Part shown: positions 25,879-34,211 of the stretch, piece by piece
Numbering within the stretch: the stretch's first letter is position 1
Layout of the letters: each line of letters begins with the position of its first letter
Source of the DNA: CAYPEL01 sp036479985
Lineage (GTDB): Bacteria; Pseudomonadota; Gammaproteobacteria; DSM-19610
DNA: 64,000 nucleotides
Direction of reading: 5' to 3'
Assembly: GCA_965224815.1 (NCBI GenBank)
Contig: CBDDAF010000003.1
Location: forward strand, 1,612,001 to 1,676,000
Made by a program: the position numbers and the translations under genes
The notes under the pieces: generated by a model
What the model saw: the letters and a program-made list of their open reading frames with translations, nothing else
Told to the model about the DNA's origin: nothing
Databases searched by the model: none

Positions 25879-28749
25879 TCAACTGCTCATAATTTCCTGC
25901 CACCACTTTGCAACCTCCTGTCGCTGTTCGGCATGCGAACCGCTTTTCAGCAAGGCTGATTCACCACGCAATGCCAGGTGATGGTACAGACTCCGGTAGA
26001 CCCGGTATGCTTCGGCCAATGTAGCCGCCGCCCGGCTATCCAGATGGCCGGTCTTCGCCAGCATTTCCAGCAGTCGCACCGTGTCGGTAAATCTCAGTAA
26101 CTCAGGGTGCGCGTGCGCCCACCTGAGAACGTGATATTGGACCATAAATTCGATATCAACGATACCTCCCTGTCCCTGCTTCAGGTCAAAAATATCGTCA
26201 TCCTTTGACGCCAGTTCATCACGCATCCGCTCACGCATCTCACAGATGTCCTGACGTAATTGCTCGGCATCGCGCTGCTGGCCCAGAATAGTATTCCGGA
26301 TACGCTTAAAGCGTTGGCGTAATTCTTCATCACCACAAATAATCCGCGCACGCACCAACGCCTGGTGCTCCCAGGTCCAGGCATCTTCACGTTGATAATC
26401 CCGGAAGGATTCGACGCTGGTTACCAGAAGACCGGAATTTCCCGACGGTCGCAGACGCATATCCACTTCATACAAGGTTCCGGCCGGTGTCAGCGTATCC
26501 AGTATATGAATAATACGCTGCCCTAGCCGGGCGAAAAAAACCTGGTTATCAATTGGCTTTTTACTGTCTGTAGATTGATTCTCCCCGGCACTGTCGTGCA
26601 GAAAAACCAAATCAAGATCAGATCCGTAACCCAACTCGATCCCACCCAGCTTGCCATAACCGATTACCGCAAATTTCACCACACGTTGTTTAGCCCGTTC
26701 ACTACAAACAGGCCGGCCGTAGCGCTTAACCATTTGTTGCCAGGCCAGGTTCAGCGCCTGGCCGAGCACGACCTCTGCAATCGCCGTCAAATAATCACTG
26801 ACCACCATGACCGGTATGACACCGGCAATATCAGCCGCCGCCACTCGCAAAACCATCGCCTGTTTGAATTGGCGTAACCGATCCATTTGTTGTTCGAGGT
26901 CATCCTCTGGAATGGCATGCATAATCTCCTGCAATTCTGGCGCTAACACCTTAGCTTCCAGTGGTTGATATAAACTACGCGGGTCAAGTAACTGATCAAG
27001 CAGGACTGGGTGACGCGCCAGTTGTGCTGCCACCCATTCGCTGGCGTAACATAAACTGATCAGGTGTTTTAACGCCGTCGCATTTTCCAGTAACAATGAC
27101 AAATAAGTCGTACGGCCGGCAATCTTTTCCAGAATCCGCACCAACCGGCCTAACAATTCCGCATCGTTCTCGTATTCTGCAGCCGCACTGATAAGTTTAG
27201 GCACCAGCTGATCAAAACGAATCCGGCCCTGCTCGCCTAGAAAAGATTGCGCTACACCCTCACGTAACTGGCTAATCCAGCGTAATGCTTCTTCAGTATC
27301 CTGATAACCTGCCAAATGAAGAATTTCGCGAGACTGTTCATCATCTGTCAAACCAACATGCCAGAGTTGGTGTATCGGCGACTCCAGCTCTTGATTGTCT
27401 GGGCCTGAAAAAACCTGCTCGAACTCAGCCTGTACACAGTCGCGGTGTTTGGCAAGCGCCCTGGAAAAAACCGGCCAACTGGAAAAACCCATGGCAAATG
27501 CCAGACGTGTCTGATCCATAGTGTCTTCCGGTAAACAGTGCACCTGTTCATCGCGCATGGCTTGCAAACAGTTTTCCGTACGTCGTAAAAAATGATACGC
27601 CTTCACTAACCGGCCAACATTTTTTGCGGGTAACAGCTTGAGCTCACGGATAGTTGCCATCACAGCCAGCAATCCAAGTTGCTGCAAAGACAACTCCCGG
27701 CCACCGCGTACTAACTGAAACGTCTGGGCAATAAATTCAATTTCCCGGATACCACCTGGACCCAGCTTGATATTATCCAGCTGATCTTTCAGTTCGACTT
27801 GCGCCTGTATCTGTCGCTTTAAATCACGCAAGGCGTCATAGGTATTAAAATCCAGATAACGCCGGTACACAAAGGGCTTTAACAGTTGCATCAACGCCTT
27901 GCCTGCCTTGACATCACCGGCAATCGGCCGTGCTTTGATCATGGCATAACGTTCCCATTCGCGCCCCTGGCTCTGGTAATAGTCCTCCATAGCCTCAAAG
28001 CTCCAGGCCAGCGCGCCACTGTTGCCAAACGGGCGTAACCGCATATCAACTCGGAACACAAATCCATTGACATCCCTGTCATCCAGCACATGAATGAGCG
28101 ACTGACCCAGCTGAACAAAATATTCCTCCGGCGACAACGCGCCACGCTTGCGCGCCGCTTGCGCATCGGTAAATGCAAAAATCAAATCGATATCTGATGA
28201 CAGATTAAGCTCACGTGCACCGAGCTTGCCCATTGCCAACACAACCAGCGATGCCGGTTTATTTTTTTTAATTAACGGAACTGGTGTTTGTTTCGCTTGC
28301 CATTTAGAAAGTTGTATTAGCGCACCCTGGACACAAGCTTCCGCTAATGCCGACAAATCCTGCAGCGTTCCCTCAAGCTGTGCCCAACCAGCAAGATCAC
28401 GCCAGATAATGCGCAACATCTCCCGCTGCCTGATATTGCGTAACTGTAATCGGAGCTTTGTTTCATCTTTGCAACGGCGTAATTTATCCTTCACCGCCGT
28501 TATAAAAAGTTCAGACCGATAGTCAGCCAGAAGATCTCCTGATTCCAGCAGATCTTTGACATGTTTGGGGTGTTGTTGACACAAATTAGCCGCGTACTCG
28601 CTGACCGCGAAAACCCTGCACAAACTTTGTTGTAATGCTGTTTCAGTTAAACAAACACATTTCACCTGATCAGCTGCAGCACAATAGGCCTCCCAATCGC
28701 GCCGGGCATTTTCCAGTAGAGACTTGGGCAGACCGGCCCAGGGATCCAT
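25879..28749 (-). CDS. glnE: bifunctional glutamine synthetase adenylyltransferase/deadenylase
   Basis: GlnE controls nitrogen assimilation by adding or removing AMP on glutamine synthetase in response to PII. Two homologous nucleotidyltransferase halves are visible. The first, deadenylylase, has MGKLGARELNLSSDIDLIF, DMRLRPFGNSG and GREWERYAMIKARPI. The second, adenylylase, has GYGKLGGIELGYGSDLDLVF, DMRLRPSGNSG and AWTWEHQALVRARI. The frame opens upstream at a TTG (28818) with an in-frame GTG at 28794; the ATG at 28749 gives about 956 residues, close to the family norm. A lysine/arginine-rich stretch would be added if an upstream start is used. Confidence 0.96.
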   Translation of the reverse strand: MDPWAGLPKSLLENARRDWEAYCAAADQVKCVCLTETALQQSLCRVFAVSEYAANLCQQHPKHVKDLLESGDLLADYRSELFITAVKDKLRRCKDETKLRLQLRNIRQREMLRIIWRDLAGWAQLEGTLQDLSALAEACVQGALIQLSKWQAKQTPVPLIKKNKPASLVVLAMGKLGARELNLSSDIDLIFAFTDAQAARKRGALSPEEYFVQLGQSLIHVLDDRDVNGFVFRVDMRLRPFGNSGALAWSFEAMEDYYQSQGREWERYAMIKARPIAGDVKAGKALMQLLKPFVYRRYLDFNTYDALRDLKRQIQAQVELKDQLDNIKLGPGGIREIEFIAQTFQLVRGGRELSLQQLGLLAVMATIRELKLLPAKNVGRLVKAYHFLRRTENCLQAMRDEQVHCLPEDTMDQTRLAFAMGFSSWPVFSRALAKHRDCVQAEFEQVFSGPDNQELESPIHQLWHVGLTDDEQSREILHLAGYQDTEEALRWISQLREGVAQSFLGEQGRIRFDQLVPKLISAAAEYENDAELLGRLVRILEKIAGRTTYLSLLLENATALKHLISLCYASEWVAAQLARHPVLLDQLLDPRSLYQPLEAKVLAPELQEIMHAIPEDDLEQQMDRLRQFKQAMVLRVAAADIAGVIPVMVVSDYLTAIAEVVLGQALNLAWQQMVKRYGRPVCSERAKQRVVKFAVIGYGKLGGIELGYGSDLDLVFLHDSAGENQSTDSKKPIDNQVFFARLGQRIIHILDTLTPAGTLYEVDMRLRPSGNSGLLVTSVESFRDYQREDAWTWEHQALVRARIICGDEELRQRFKRIRNTILGQQRDAEQLRQDICEMRERMRDELASKDDDIFDLKQGQGGIVDIEFMVQYHVLRWAHAHPELLRFTDTVRLLEMLAKTGHLDSRAAATLAEAYRVYRSLYHHLALRGESALLKSGSHAEQRQEVAKWWQEIMSS

Positions 28750-28909
28750 GATCTGCGGGGCCTTTCGCTTTGATTTTTTACGCTTTTTTGCCACACCCCA
28801 GCCTAACGCGAAATACAATCTAATGCAGCAATCGGTGGCATACCGTCAATTTTCGTATAATGGGGAATAGACGCCAGCAAGAGGCGTCTTAAATATTAAG
28901 GGCAACGCT

Positions 28910-29461
28910 ATGAAAATCATCCAGGATTTCTGTAAAAATCAGCAACTAAAGCAATCTATCGCCGAGCACCGAGGAGCCATGTACCGGCTTGCCTACTCCT
29001 GGTGCCATAGCCCGGCATTGTCTGATGACCTGGTTCATGAAGCGCTCACCAAGGCGTTAAAGAACATCGGCCAGTTACGCGATCATAAAACACTAAGAGC
29101 CTGGCTATTTCGCATCCTGACCAACTGCTGGCGGGATCACTTCCGCCGCCTCAAGGAAACCGTCGATATCGATGATGTGGTTCTGGTGGATACCCGCACG
29201 CCTGAATTCCAGCATGACCAGGAACAAATCGTTATGCAGGTACGAAACGCAATTAGCGATTTGCCAATTGGGCAACGCCAGGTTATTACTCTGGTTGATC
29301 TGGAAGGTAGTTCCTACATAGAAGTCGCAGAAATTCTTGAAATCCCAATCGGCACTGTTATGAGCCGTTTGTCCCGCGCCCGTTCAGCATTGAAAGTAAA
29401 ATTACTGGAAGCCGATAGCAACATCGACACAAAAATACCAAAATTAAGGACCGTGAAATGA
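28910..29461 (+). CDS. ECF-type RNA polymerase sigma factor
   Basis: A 183-residue protein. Region 2 spans about residues 20-85 (YRLAYSWCHSPALSDDLVHE, then LRAWLFRILTNCWRDHFRR, the -10 recognition part). Region 4 spans about 115-170 (LPIGQRQVITLVDLEGSSY, then an HTH ending GTVMSRLSRARSAL). There is no N-terminal region 1. It overlaps the next gene as ATGA, so sigma and anti-sigma are coupled. Self-regulated expression is usual for this arrangement but no promoter motif is identified. The transcript is divergent from glnE. Confidence 0.92.
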   Translation: MKIIQDFCKNQQLKQSIAEHRGAMYRLAYSWCHSPALSDDLVHEALTKALKNIGQLRDHKTLRAWLFRILTNCWRDHFRRLKETVDIDDVVLVDTRTPEFQHDQEQIVMQVRNAISDLPIGQRQVITLVDLEGSSYIEVAEILEIPIGTVMSRLSRARSALKVKLLEADSNIDTKIPKLRTVK

Positions 29462-30213
29462 GTAGCACACCTGTTTCAACAGAACAATTACAGGCATTTG
29501 TTGATGGCCAATTGGACGGCAAGGAAAAAAGCCAACTTCTGGAAGCTATTCAGGCGAATCCGCAACTGAGTCGTGAAGTCTGCGAGCTACGCACAATTTC
29601 CGAATTGGTTAAACATGCTTATGCGCAACCGCCAGCCAGTGAAGTGAAGGCGAACACTCGAGACGACAAACCCTATTGGAAGTTTGCGACTGCAGCCGTA
29701 CTGCTACTCGGCATTGGCGGTATCGTTGGTTGGAGTAGCCATCCAGATGCAGGCGATCCAGACAACGCCCTCAATGCTATGTACTGGGACAATGAACGGG
29801 CGTTCCACAATAGCGGACTTGAAACCATTTCCCCACAGAAAAGCAAGCGCATCATTGTGCATCTGAATACCTCAAGTACGGCTAAATTCGAAAGCGCCCT
29901 GACAACCGCTGAGCAACTGTTACGAAAATATGCAGACAGTGAGATGGGTACTGAAATTGAGGTCGTTGCCAATGCCAGCGCCATCAAAATGTTACGCGCC
30001 GGTCATTCACCGTTTGCAAGCAGAGTGCGCGATCTTCAGGATCAGTATTTCAACCTGACCTTCCTCGCGTGCAAAGACGCTATCGACCACATCGTCGAAC
30101 TCGAAGGGTCTGAAACTGAAATAGAATTACTGCCTGATGTGGACATTACGCCATCGGCGCTGGAGCATATTCTTGAGCGCCTGAAGGATGGCTGGGTATA
30201 TATCAATGTATAA
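29458..30213 (+). CDS. membrane anti-sigma factor fused to a DsrE-like domain
   Basis: A 251-residue protein in three parts. Residues 1-72 are a cytosolic anti-sigma-type helical region (STEQLQAFVDGQLDGKEKSQ) without a full zinc-binding HxxxCxxC. Residues 74-94 are one transmembrane helix. Residues 130-251 match the DsrE/DsrF-like pattern: IIVHLNTSS, EIEVVANASAIKMLR, FNLTFLACKDAI with Cys205, and the typical end GWVYINV. The DsrE part should be periplasmic. DsrE proteins bind or transfer sulfur through the conserved Cys, so the fusion could sense a sulfur or thiol state and release the sigma factor. That role is inference. Start and stop both overlap neighbours. Confidence 0.8.
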   Translation: MSSTPVSTEQLQAFVDGQLDGKEKSQLLEAIQANPQLSREVCELRTISELVKHAYAQPPASEVKANTRDDKPYWKFATAAVLLLGIGGIVGWSSHPDAGDPDNALNAMYWDNERAFHNSGLETISPQKSKRIIVHLNTSSTAKFESALTTAEQLLRKYADSEMGTEIEVVANASAIKMLRAGHSPFASRVRDLQDQYFNLTFLACKDAIDHIVELEGSETEIELLPDVDITPSALEHILERLKDGWVYINV

Positions 30214-30739
30214 ACTATATATTCTTTTCCTGATCAGTTTTTCCGTCGTAGCTGCGGATTCTCCGCAGCAGGCAACTCCTGACAAAATAATGGACAACGA
30301 TAGACTGGCAAGTATTATCCACCGTCTGGATGACAAGGTAGAGGGGAAGCTGGGTTTCTGGCGGTTTCATATTGAAGATCGTGATGTAACGATCATCACC
30401 GATGAAAAAGCAGACCGGATGCGTATTCTGGTACCGGTTATCAATGTTGACGAATTGCAAGACAATGAACTCGCCCGCCTGATGCAATCCAATTTTGATG
30501 CCGCGCTGGATGCACGCTATGCCATCGCAAAAGATATTGTCTGGGGTGCATTCATCCATCCCTTATCGAGCCTGACCGACCGTGAATTTCTTTCCGGTCT
30601 GGGCCAGACGGTTAACTTATCGATTACCTTTCGCAAGACCTATAGTTCCGGCGCATTAGTTTTCCAGGGCGGTGACAGCAATGCCTTGCAACGCAAAGAG
30701 TTAATCGATCAATTGATAGAACGTGGATTGGCTATCTAA
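30206..30739 (+). CDS. small exported protein, possibly YbjN-like
   Basis: A product of about 177 residues from ATG 30206, inside the end of the anti-sigma gene (8-base overlap). The upstream in-frame start (30188) would put extra residues before an otherwise clean signal peptide (MYKLYILFLISFSVVAADS). The mature part contains the segment RMRILVPVINVDEL and later LDARYAIAKDIVWGAFIHPL and YSSGALVFQG. These remind me of the YbjN/CesT-like chaperone fold, but the match is from memory only. Coupling to a sigma/anti-sigma pair suggests it is either part of the sensing complex or a target. Function unknown. Confidence 0.72.
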   Translation: MYKLYILFLISFSVVAADSPQQATPDKIMDNDRLASIIHRLDDKVEGKLGFWRFHIEDRDVTIITDEKADRMRILVPVINVDELQDNELARLMQSNFDAALDARYAIAKDIVWGAFIHPLSSLTDREFLSGLGQTVNLSITFRKTYSSGALVFQGGDSNALQRKELIDQLIERGLAI

Positions 30740-30800
30740 AATAGCCAGGTTTGTATTTCACATGCGCTGGTTAAGGAGCCTCTGATTAATTAGCAAGAAT

Positions 30801-30865
30801 CTGTAGGAGCGGATTTAGCCACGATGGACACCGTAGCCCCATCGCGGCTAAAGCCGCTCCTACAG
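30801..30865. repeat. REP-like palindrome, copy 7, with left MITE-like arm
   Basis: CTGTAGGAGCGGATTTAGCC pairs with GGCTAAAGCCGCTCCTACAG; the left arm has diverged slightly. An outer left arm AAGGAGCCTCTGATTAATTA (30773-30792) is present but the right outer arm is missing, so the unit is truncated beside the groEL terminator. Confidence 0.85.
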
Positions 30866-30892
30866 AATTTTAGGAAATGTTTTTTTAGCCAT

Positions 30893-30922
30893 AAAAAAAC
30901 CCCGTCGCAAGGACGGGGTTTT
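30893..30922 (-). terminator. intrinsic terminator of groESL (bidirectional structure)
   Basis: The stem CCCCGTC/GACGGGG has a 5-base loop, with an A-run on one side and TTTT on the other. On the minus strand it reads GACGGGG-type stem then TTTTTTT about 25 bases after the groEL stop. It could also stop plus-strand transcription from the sigma-factor operon. Confidence 0.88.
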
Positions 30923-30946
30923 GTTTGCCTTAAAGAGCAGACTAAG

Positions 30947-32581
30947 TTACATCATACCGCCCATATCTGGCATTCCACCACCCGCCGGCATAGCTGGTTC
31001 ATCCCTCGGCAGTTCTGCGACCATAGCTTCAGTAGTGATGATCAGTCCAGCGATAGAGGCTGCATTTTGCAATGCACTGCGGGTAACCTTGGTGGGATCC
31101 AGGATACCCATCTTCAACATGTCACCGTATTCACCAGTGGCAGCATTGTAGCCAAAATTATCCTTGCCATCTTCAACCTTGTTGAGAATCACTGATTCTT
31201 CGTCACCTGCATTGGCACAAATCTGACGCAATGGTTCTTCCATAGCACGGCGAGCAATATCAATACCCATGTCCTGGTCATTATTGTCACCCTTAAGTTT
31301 AGCAAGGACTGCACGAGCACGAATCAGCGCTACGCCGCCGCCAGCTACAACGCCTTCTTCTACCGCTGCACGGGTTGAGTGTAGCGCATCTTCAACACGG
31401 GCTTTTTTCTCTTTCATTTCAACTTCAGTTGCGGCACCCACCTTGATGACGGCCACACCGCCAGCCAGTTTGGCAACCCGCTCCTGCAGTTTTTCCTTGT
31501 CATAATCGGACGTAGCTTCTTCGATCTGGGAACGCACCTGATTCACACGGGCTTCGATCTCTTTACTTTTTCCTGCACCATCAATAATAGTCGCGTTTTC
31601 TTTGGTAATAAGAATACGTTTTGCAGAACCCAGTTCTTCGACAGTGGTTTTTTCCAGCGACAAACCAACTTCCTCAGATATAACCTGACCACCGGTCAGA
31701 ATAGCGATATCCTGCAGCATAGCCTTACGACGATCACCAAAACCTGGCGCTTTAACGGCACAGACTTTAACGATACCGCGAATGCTGTTCACAACCAGGG
31801 TTGCCAGCGCTTCGCCTTCGACATCTTCTGCAATAATCAGCAACGGCCGACCGGATTTTGCGACACCTTCGAGTACGGGGAGCAGATCACGGATATTTGA
31901 GATCTTCTTGTCAAACAACAGTACATAAGGTTCTTCAAGTTCTGCCTGCATGTTCTGCTGGTTAGTCACAAAGTAAGGTGACAGGTAACCACGGTCGAAC
32001 TGCATACCTTCAACAACATCCAGTTCATTTTCCAGTGAAGTACCTTCTTCAACAGTAATAACACCTTCCTTACCCACTTTTTCCATGGCTTCGGAAATGA
32101 TGTTGCCAATGTTTTCGTCAGAGTTTGCAGAGATAGTGCCTACCTGGGCAATCGCTTTGGTATCTGCACAGGGCTTGGACAGTTTCTGTAACGCTGCAAC
32201 CGTGGCAATAACCGCTTTATCAACACCACGTTTGAGATCCATTGGGTTCATACCGGCGGCTACGGCTTTCATACCTTCGCGAACAATCGCCTGGGCCAGC
32301 ACGGTTGCAGTGGTTGTACCGTCACCGGCCACATCAGAAGTCTGTGAAGCGACTTCCTTAACCATCTGCGCACCCATGTTTTCGAATTTGTCTTCGAGTT
32401 CGATTTCCTTGGCAACCGATACACCATCTTTAGTGATGGTCGGAGCGCCGAAGGCTTTGTCGATAACCACATTACGGCCCTTGGGACCCAGGGTTACTTT
32501 TACGGCATTAGCCAGGGTATTAATCCCGGCCACCATGCGGTGACGGGCATCGTCAGAAAACTTGACGTCTTTTGCTGTCAT
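30947..32581 (-). CDS. groEL: 60-kDa chaperonin
   Basis: A 544-residue subunit of the cytosolic tetradecameric ATP-dependent folding chamber. It starts AAKDVKF-like TAKDVKFSDDARHRM, and contains VTLGPKGRNVVIDK and GDGTTTATVLAQAI (ATP site, catalytic Asp region), KAPGFGDRRKAML, and GVVAGGGVALIRA. It ends with the flexible GGM-type tail AGGGMPDMGGMM. It is cotranscribed with groES, about 43 bases upstream, under CIRCE control. Confidence 0.99.
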   Translation of the reverse strand: MTAKDVKFSDDARHRMVAGINTLANAVKVTLGPKGRNVVIDKAFGAPTITKDGVSVAKEIELEDKFENMGAQMVKEVASQTSDVAGDGTTTATVLAQAIVREGMKAVAAGMNPMDLKRGVDKAVIATVAALQKLSKPCADTKAIAQVGTISANSDENIGNIISEAMEKVGKEGVITVEEGTSLENELDVVEGMQFDRGYLSPYFVTNQQNMQAELEEPYVLLFDKKISNIRDLLPVLEGVAKSGRPLLIIAEDVEGEALATLVVNSIRGIVKVCAVKAPGFGDRRKAMLQDIAILTGGQVISEEVGLSLEKTTVEELGSAKRILITKENATIIDGAGKSKEIEARVNQVRSQIEEATSDYDKEKLQERVAKLAGGVAVIKVGAATEVEMKEKKARVEDALHSTRAAVEEGVVAGGGVALIRARAVLAKLKGDNNDQDMGIDIARRAMEEPLRQICANAGDEESVILNKVEDGKDNFGYNAATGEYGDMLKMGILDPTKVTRSALQNAASIAGLIITTEAMVAELPRDEPAMPAGGGMPDMGGMM

Positions 32582-32624
32582 ATTACTAATCCTCTAATTT
32601 CTTAAATTCGTTAAAACCAGTCGT

Positions 32625-32915
32625 TCAGGCTACGATAACCGCCATGATGTCTTCTTCTTTCATCACCAGCAGCTCATCGCCGTCAACTTTGACTTCGGTG
32701 CCGGAATATTTACCGAACAAAACCTTGTCACCTTTCTTGACGTCCATGGGGATGACATCGCCACCCTCGGTTTGCTTACCTTTGCCTGCGGCGACTACTT
32801 CGCCACGTACGGGTTTTTCAGTTGCGGAATCTGGAATTACTATGCCGCCGGGAGAGGTGCGTTCCTCTTCCATGCGTTTGATGATCACTCGATCATGTAA
32901 TGGACGAAGGTTCAT
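32625..32915 (-). CDS. groES: 10-kDa co-chaperonin
   Basis: The heptameric lid of GroEL. From the ATG at 32915 the product is 96 residues, the standard length, starting MNLRPLHDRVIIKRMEEE. The mobile loop ERTSPGGIVIPDSATEKP and the roof segment follow, and it ends VKVDGDELLVMKEEDIMAVI. An in-frame upstream ATG at 32939 would add eight residues, overlaps the ribosome-binding site (AAAGGGG) and is rejected. Confidence 0.97.
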   Translation of the reverse strand: MNLRPLHDRVIIKRMEEERTSPGGIVIPDSATEKPVRGEVVAAGKGKQTEGGDVIPMDVKKGDKVLFGKYSGTEVKVDGDELLVMKEEDIMAVIVA

Positions 32916-32966
32916 ATTTTGAATCCCCTTTAAATTCAATATGTTAAATAAATACCGAGCATTTTG

Positions 32967-32993
32967 TTAGCACTCGACCCTAGTGAGTGCTAA
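32967..32993 (-). promoter_or_regulatory. CIRCE operator (HrcA binding site) of groESL
   Basis: A perfect TTAGCACTC-N9-GAGTGCTAA inverted repeat about 52 bases upstream of the groES start. It is the established binding site of the heat-shock repressor HrcA, so groESL should be derepressed on heat or unfolded-protein stress. hrcA itself is not in the window. Confidence 0.98.
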
Positions 32994-33084
32994 TAATAGG
33001 GGCGAATTCTGGATAGTCAAGGGTGAACACCCTTGTTTTGAAAAAAATCTGTGTCAGCAGGGAATAAATTAAAACTTATAAAAC

Positions 33085-33147
33085 CTGTAGAAGCGGCTTC
33101 AGCCGCGATGGGCGCAACGTTCATCGCGGCTGAAGCCGCTCCTACAG
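33085..33147. repeat. REP-like palindrome, copy 8
   Basis: CTGTAGAAGCGGCTTCAGCC (one mismatch to the consensus) pairs with GGCTGAAGCCGCTCCTACAG. It lies between the groESL promoter and fxsA. No clear outer MITE arms. Confidence 0.85.
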
Positions 33148-33173
33148 ATTTTTTAGTTAATCAAGGTCTAGGT

Positions 33174-33608
33174 CTAGTCATCCTCGCGGCGATATTCACC
33201 TTCTATGATCTGTGGGCCACTTCCAGACGCCGGCGGGGGTGTCCTGGGCCGCTGGTTGTTCTTAAGAAACCACTGAATAACCGCCCGGCGCAATGGCGCG
33301 ATCAGACAAGCAAAACCGATCGCATCGGTAAAGAACCCCGGCGTTAATAACAACGCACCCGCAACCAACAACACCATGCCTTCGAGGATTTCCAACGCCG
33401 GTAGTTTGCCACGCCCCATACTGGCCTGAAAATTCCGCAGTGTTACAAAACCCTGATAACGTAGCAGCAAGGCACCCAGTACGGCGGTGAACACCACCAG
33501 AAATACGGTCAGCAAGGCGCCTATTGCACTGCCCACCTGGATCAGAAAATAGATTTCCACCAGTGGAATAACCAGGAACAGCAGGAATAACAGGGTGAAT
33601 GGATTCAT
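33174..33608 (-). CDS. fxsA: FxsA-family membrane protein
   Basis: A 144-residue inner-membrane protein with about three or four hydrophobic segments (about residues 3-19, 25-46, 72-92 and 93-110). The N-terminus FLLFLVIPLVEIYFLIQVG and the GALLLTPGFFTDAIGF motif are typical of FxsA, which in E. coli overcomes exclusion of phage T7 by F plasmid. Its normal cellular role is unknown. The cytosolic tail is rich in Pro and Arg. It is commonly found beside groESL in gammaproteobacteria, as here. Confidence 0.92.
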   Translation of the reverse strand: MNPFTLLFLLFLVIPLVEIYFLIQVGSAIGALLTVFLVVFTAVLGALLLRYQGFVTLRNFQASMGRGKLPALEILEGMVLLVAGALLLTPGFFTDAIGFACLIAPLRRAVIQWFLKNNQRPRTPPPASGSGPQIIEGEYRREDD

Positions 33609-33687
33609 CGTTTAACAATACACTCAAGAAGGCTCAGACTCGAATGGTACTTAACTTAAAGAGAACCTCTGATTAATTAGTGAGATT

Positions 33688-33755
33688 CTGTAGGAGCGGC
33701 TTCAGCCGCGATGGGCCGGTGACAAATCCTTTCGCGGCTGAAGCCGCTCCTACAG
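33688..33755. repeat. REP-like palindrome, copy 9, inside a full MITE-like unit
   Basis: The core palindrome has outer arms GAACCTCTGATTAATTAG (from 33663) and GAATTAATCAATGGTTCC (to about 33804). The asymmetric segment TTTGCACTGTTCTAAATGAC follows the core. Unit about 145 bp, between divergent fxsA and cutA. Confidence 0.88.
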
Positions 33756-33878
33756 TTTTTGCACTGTTCTAAATGACAAAATACATGAATTAATCAATGG
33801 TTCCTTAAATATTCTAACAAATTTGGCTCCAGTATTCTGGTTTGAGTCCTATTTGCCAAACAGGTAAGGTTCGCGGTC

Positions 33879-34211
33879 ATGCCTGACCCGACAGACTTCC
33901 AGATCGTCTTCAGCACGGTTCCAAACCGTGAAACCGGTCACAAAATAGCTGATTATCTGGTGGAATATCAACTCGCCGCCTGCGTCAGCCTGATACCCGG
34001 TCTGATCTCCACTTACGTCTGGCAGGACAAATTACAACACGATGAAGAATGCCTGCTCATGTGTAAGGCACGAACGGCCGATTACAAAAGACTGGAAGCC
34101 GCATTGCGTGAGCAACACCCTTACGAACTTCCGGAAATTATTGCAGTCCCATTGAGCAATGGTCTGCCTGAATACCTCAACTGGATGATCAACAGCCTGG
34201 AAAAATCCTGA
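33879..34211 (+). CDS. cutA: CutA1 divalent-cation tolerance protein
   Basis: A 110-residue, trimer-forming cytosolic protein with a ferredoxin-like fold. Typical segments are FSTVPNRETGHKIADYLVE, LAACVSLIPGLISTYVW, EECLLMCKAR and HPYELPEIIAVPL. It was named for copper tolerance in E. coli; the molecular role is still unclear. Its stop overlaps the dsbD ATG by one base, and the cutA-dsbD pairing is the same as in E. coli, where dsbD was called cutA2. Confidence 0.96.
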   Translation: MPDPTDFQIVFSTVPNRETGHKIADYLVEYQLAACVSLIPGLISTYVWQDKLQHDEECLLMCKARTADYKRLEAALREQHPYELPEIIAVPLSNGLPEYLNWMINSLEKS

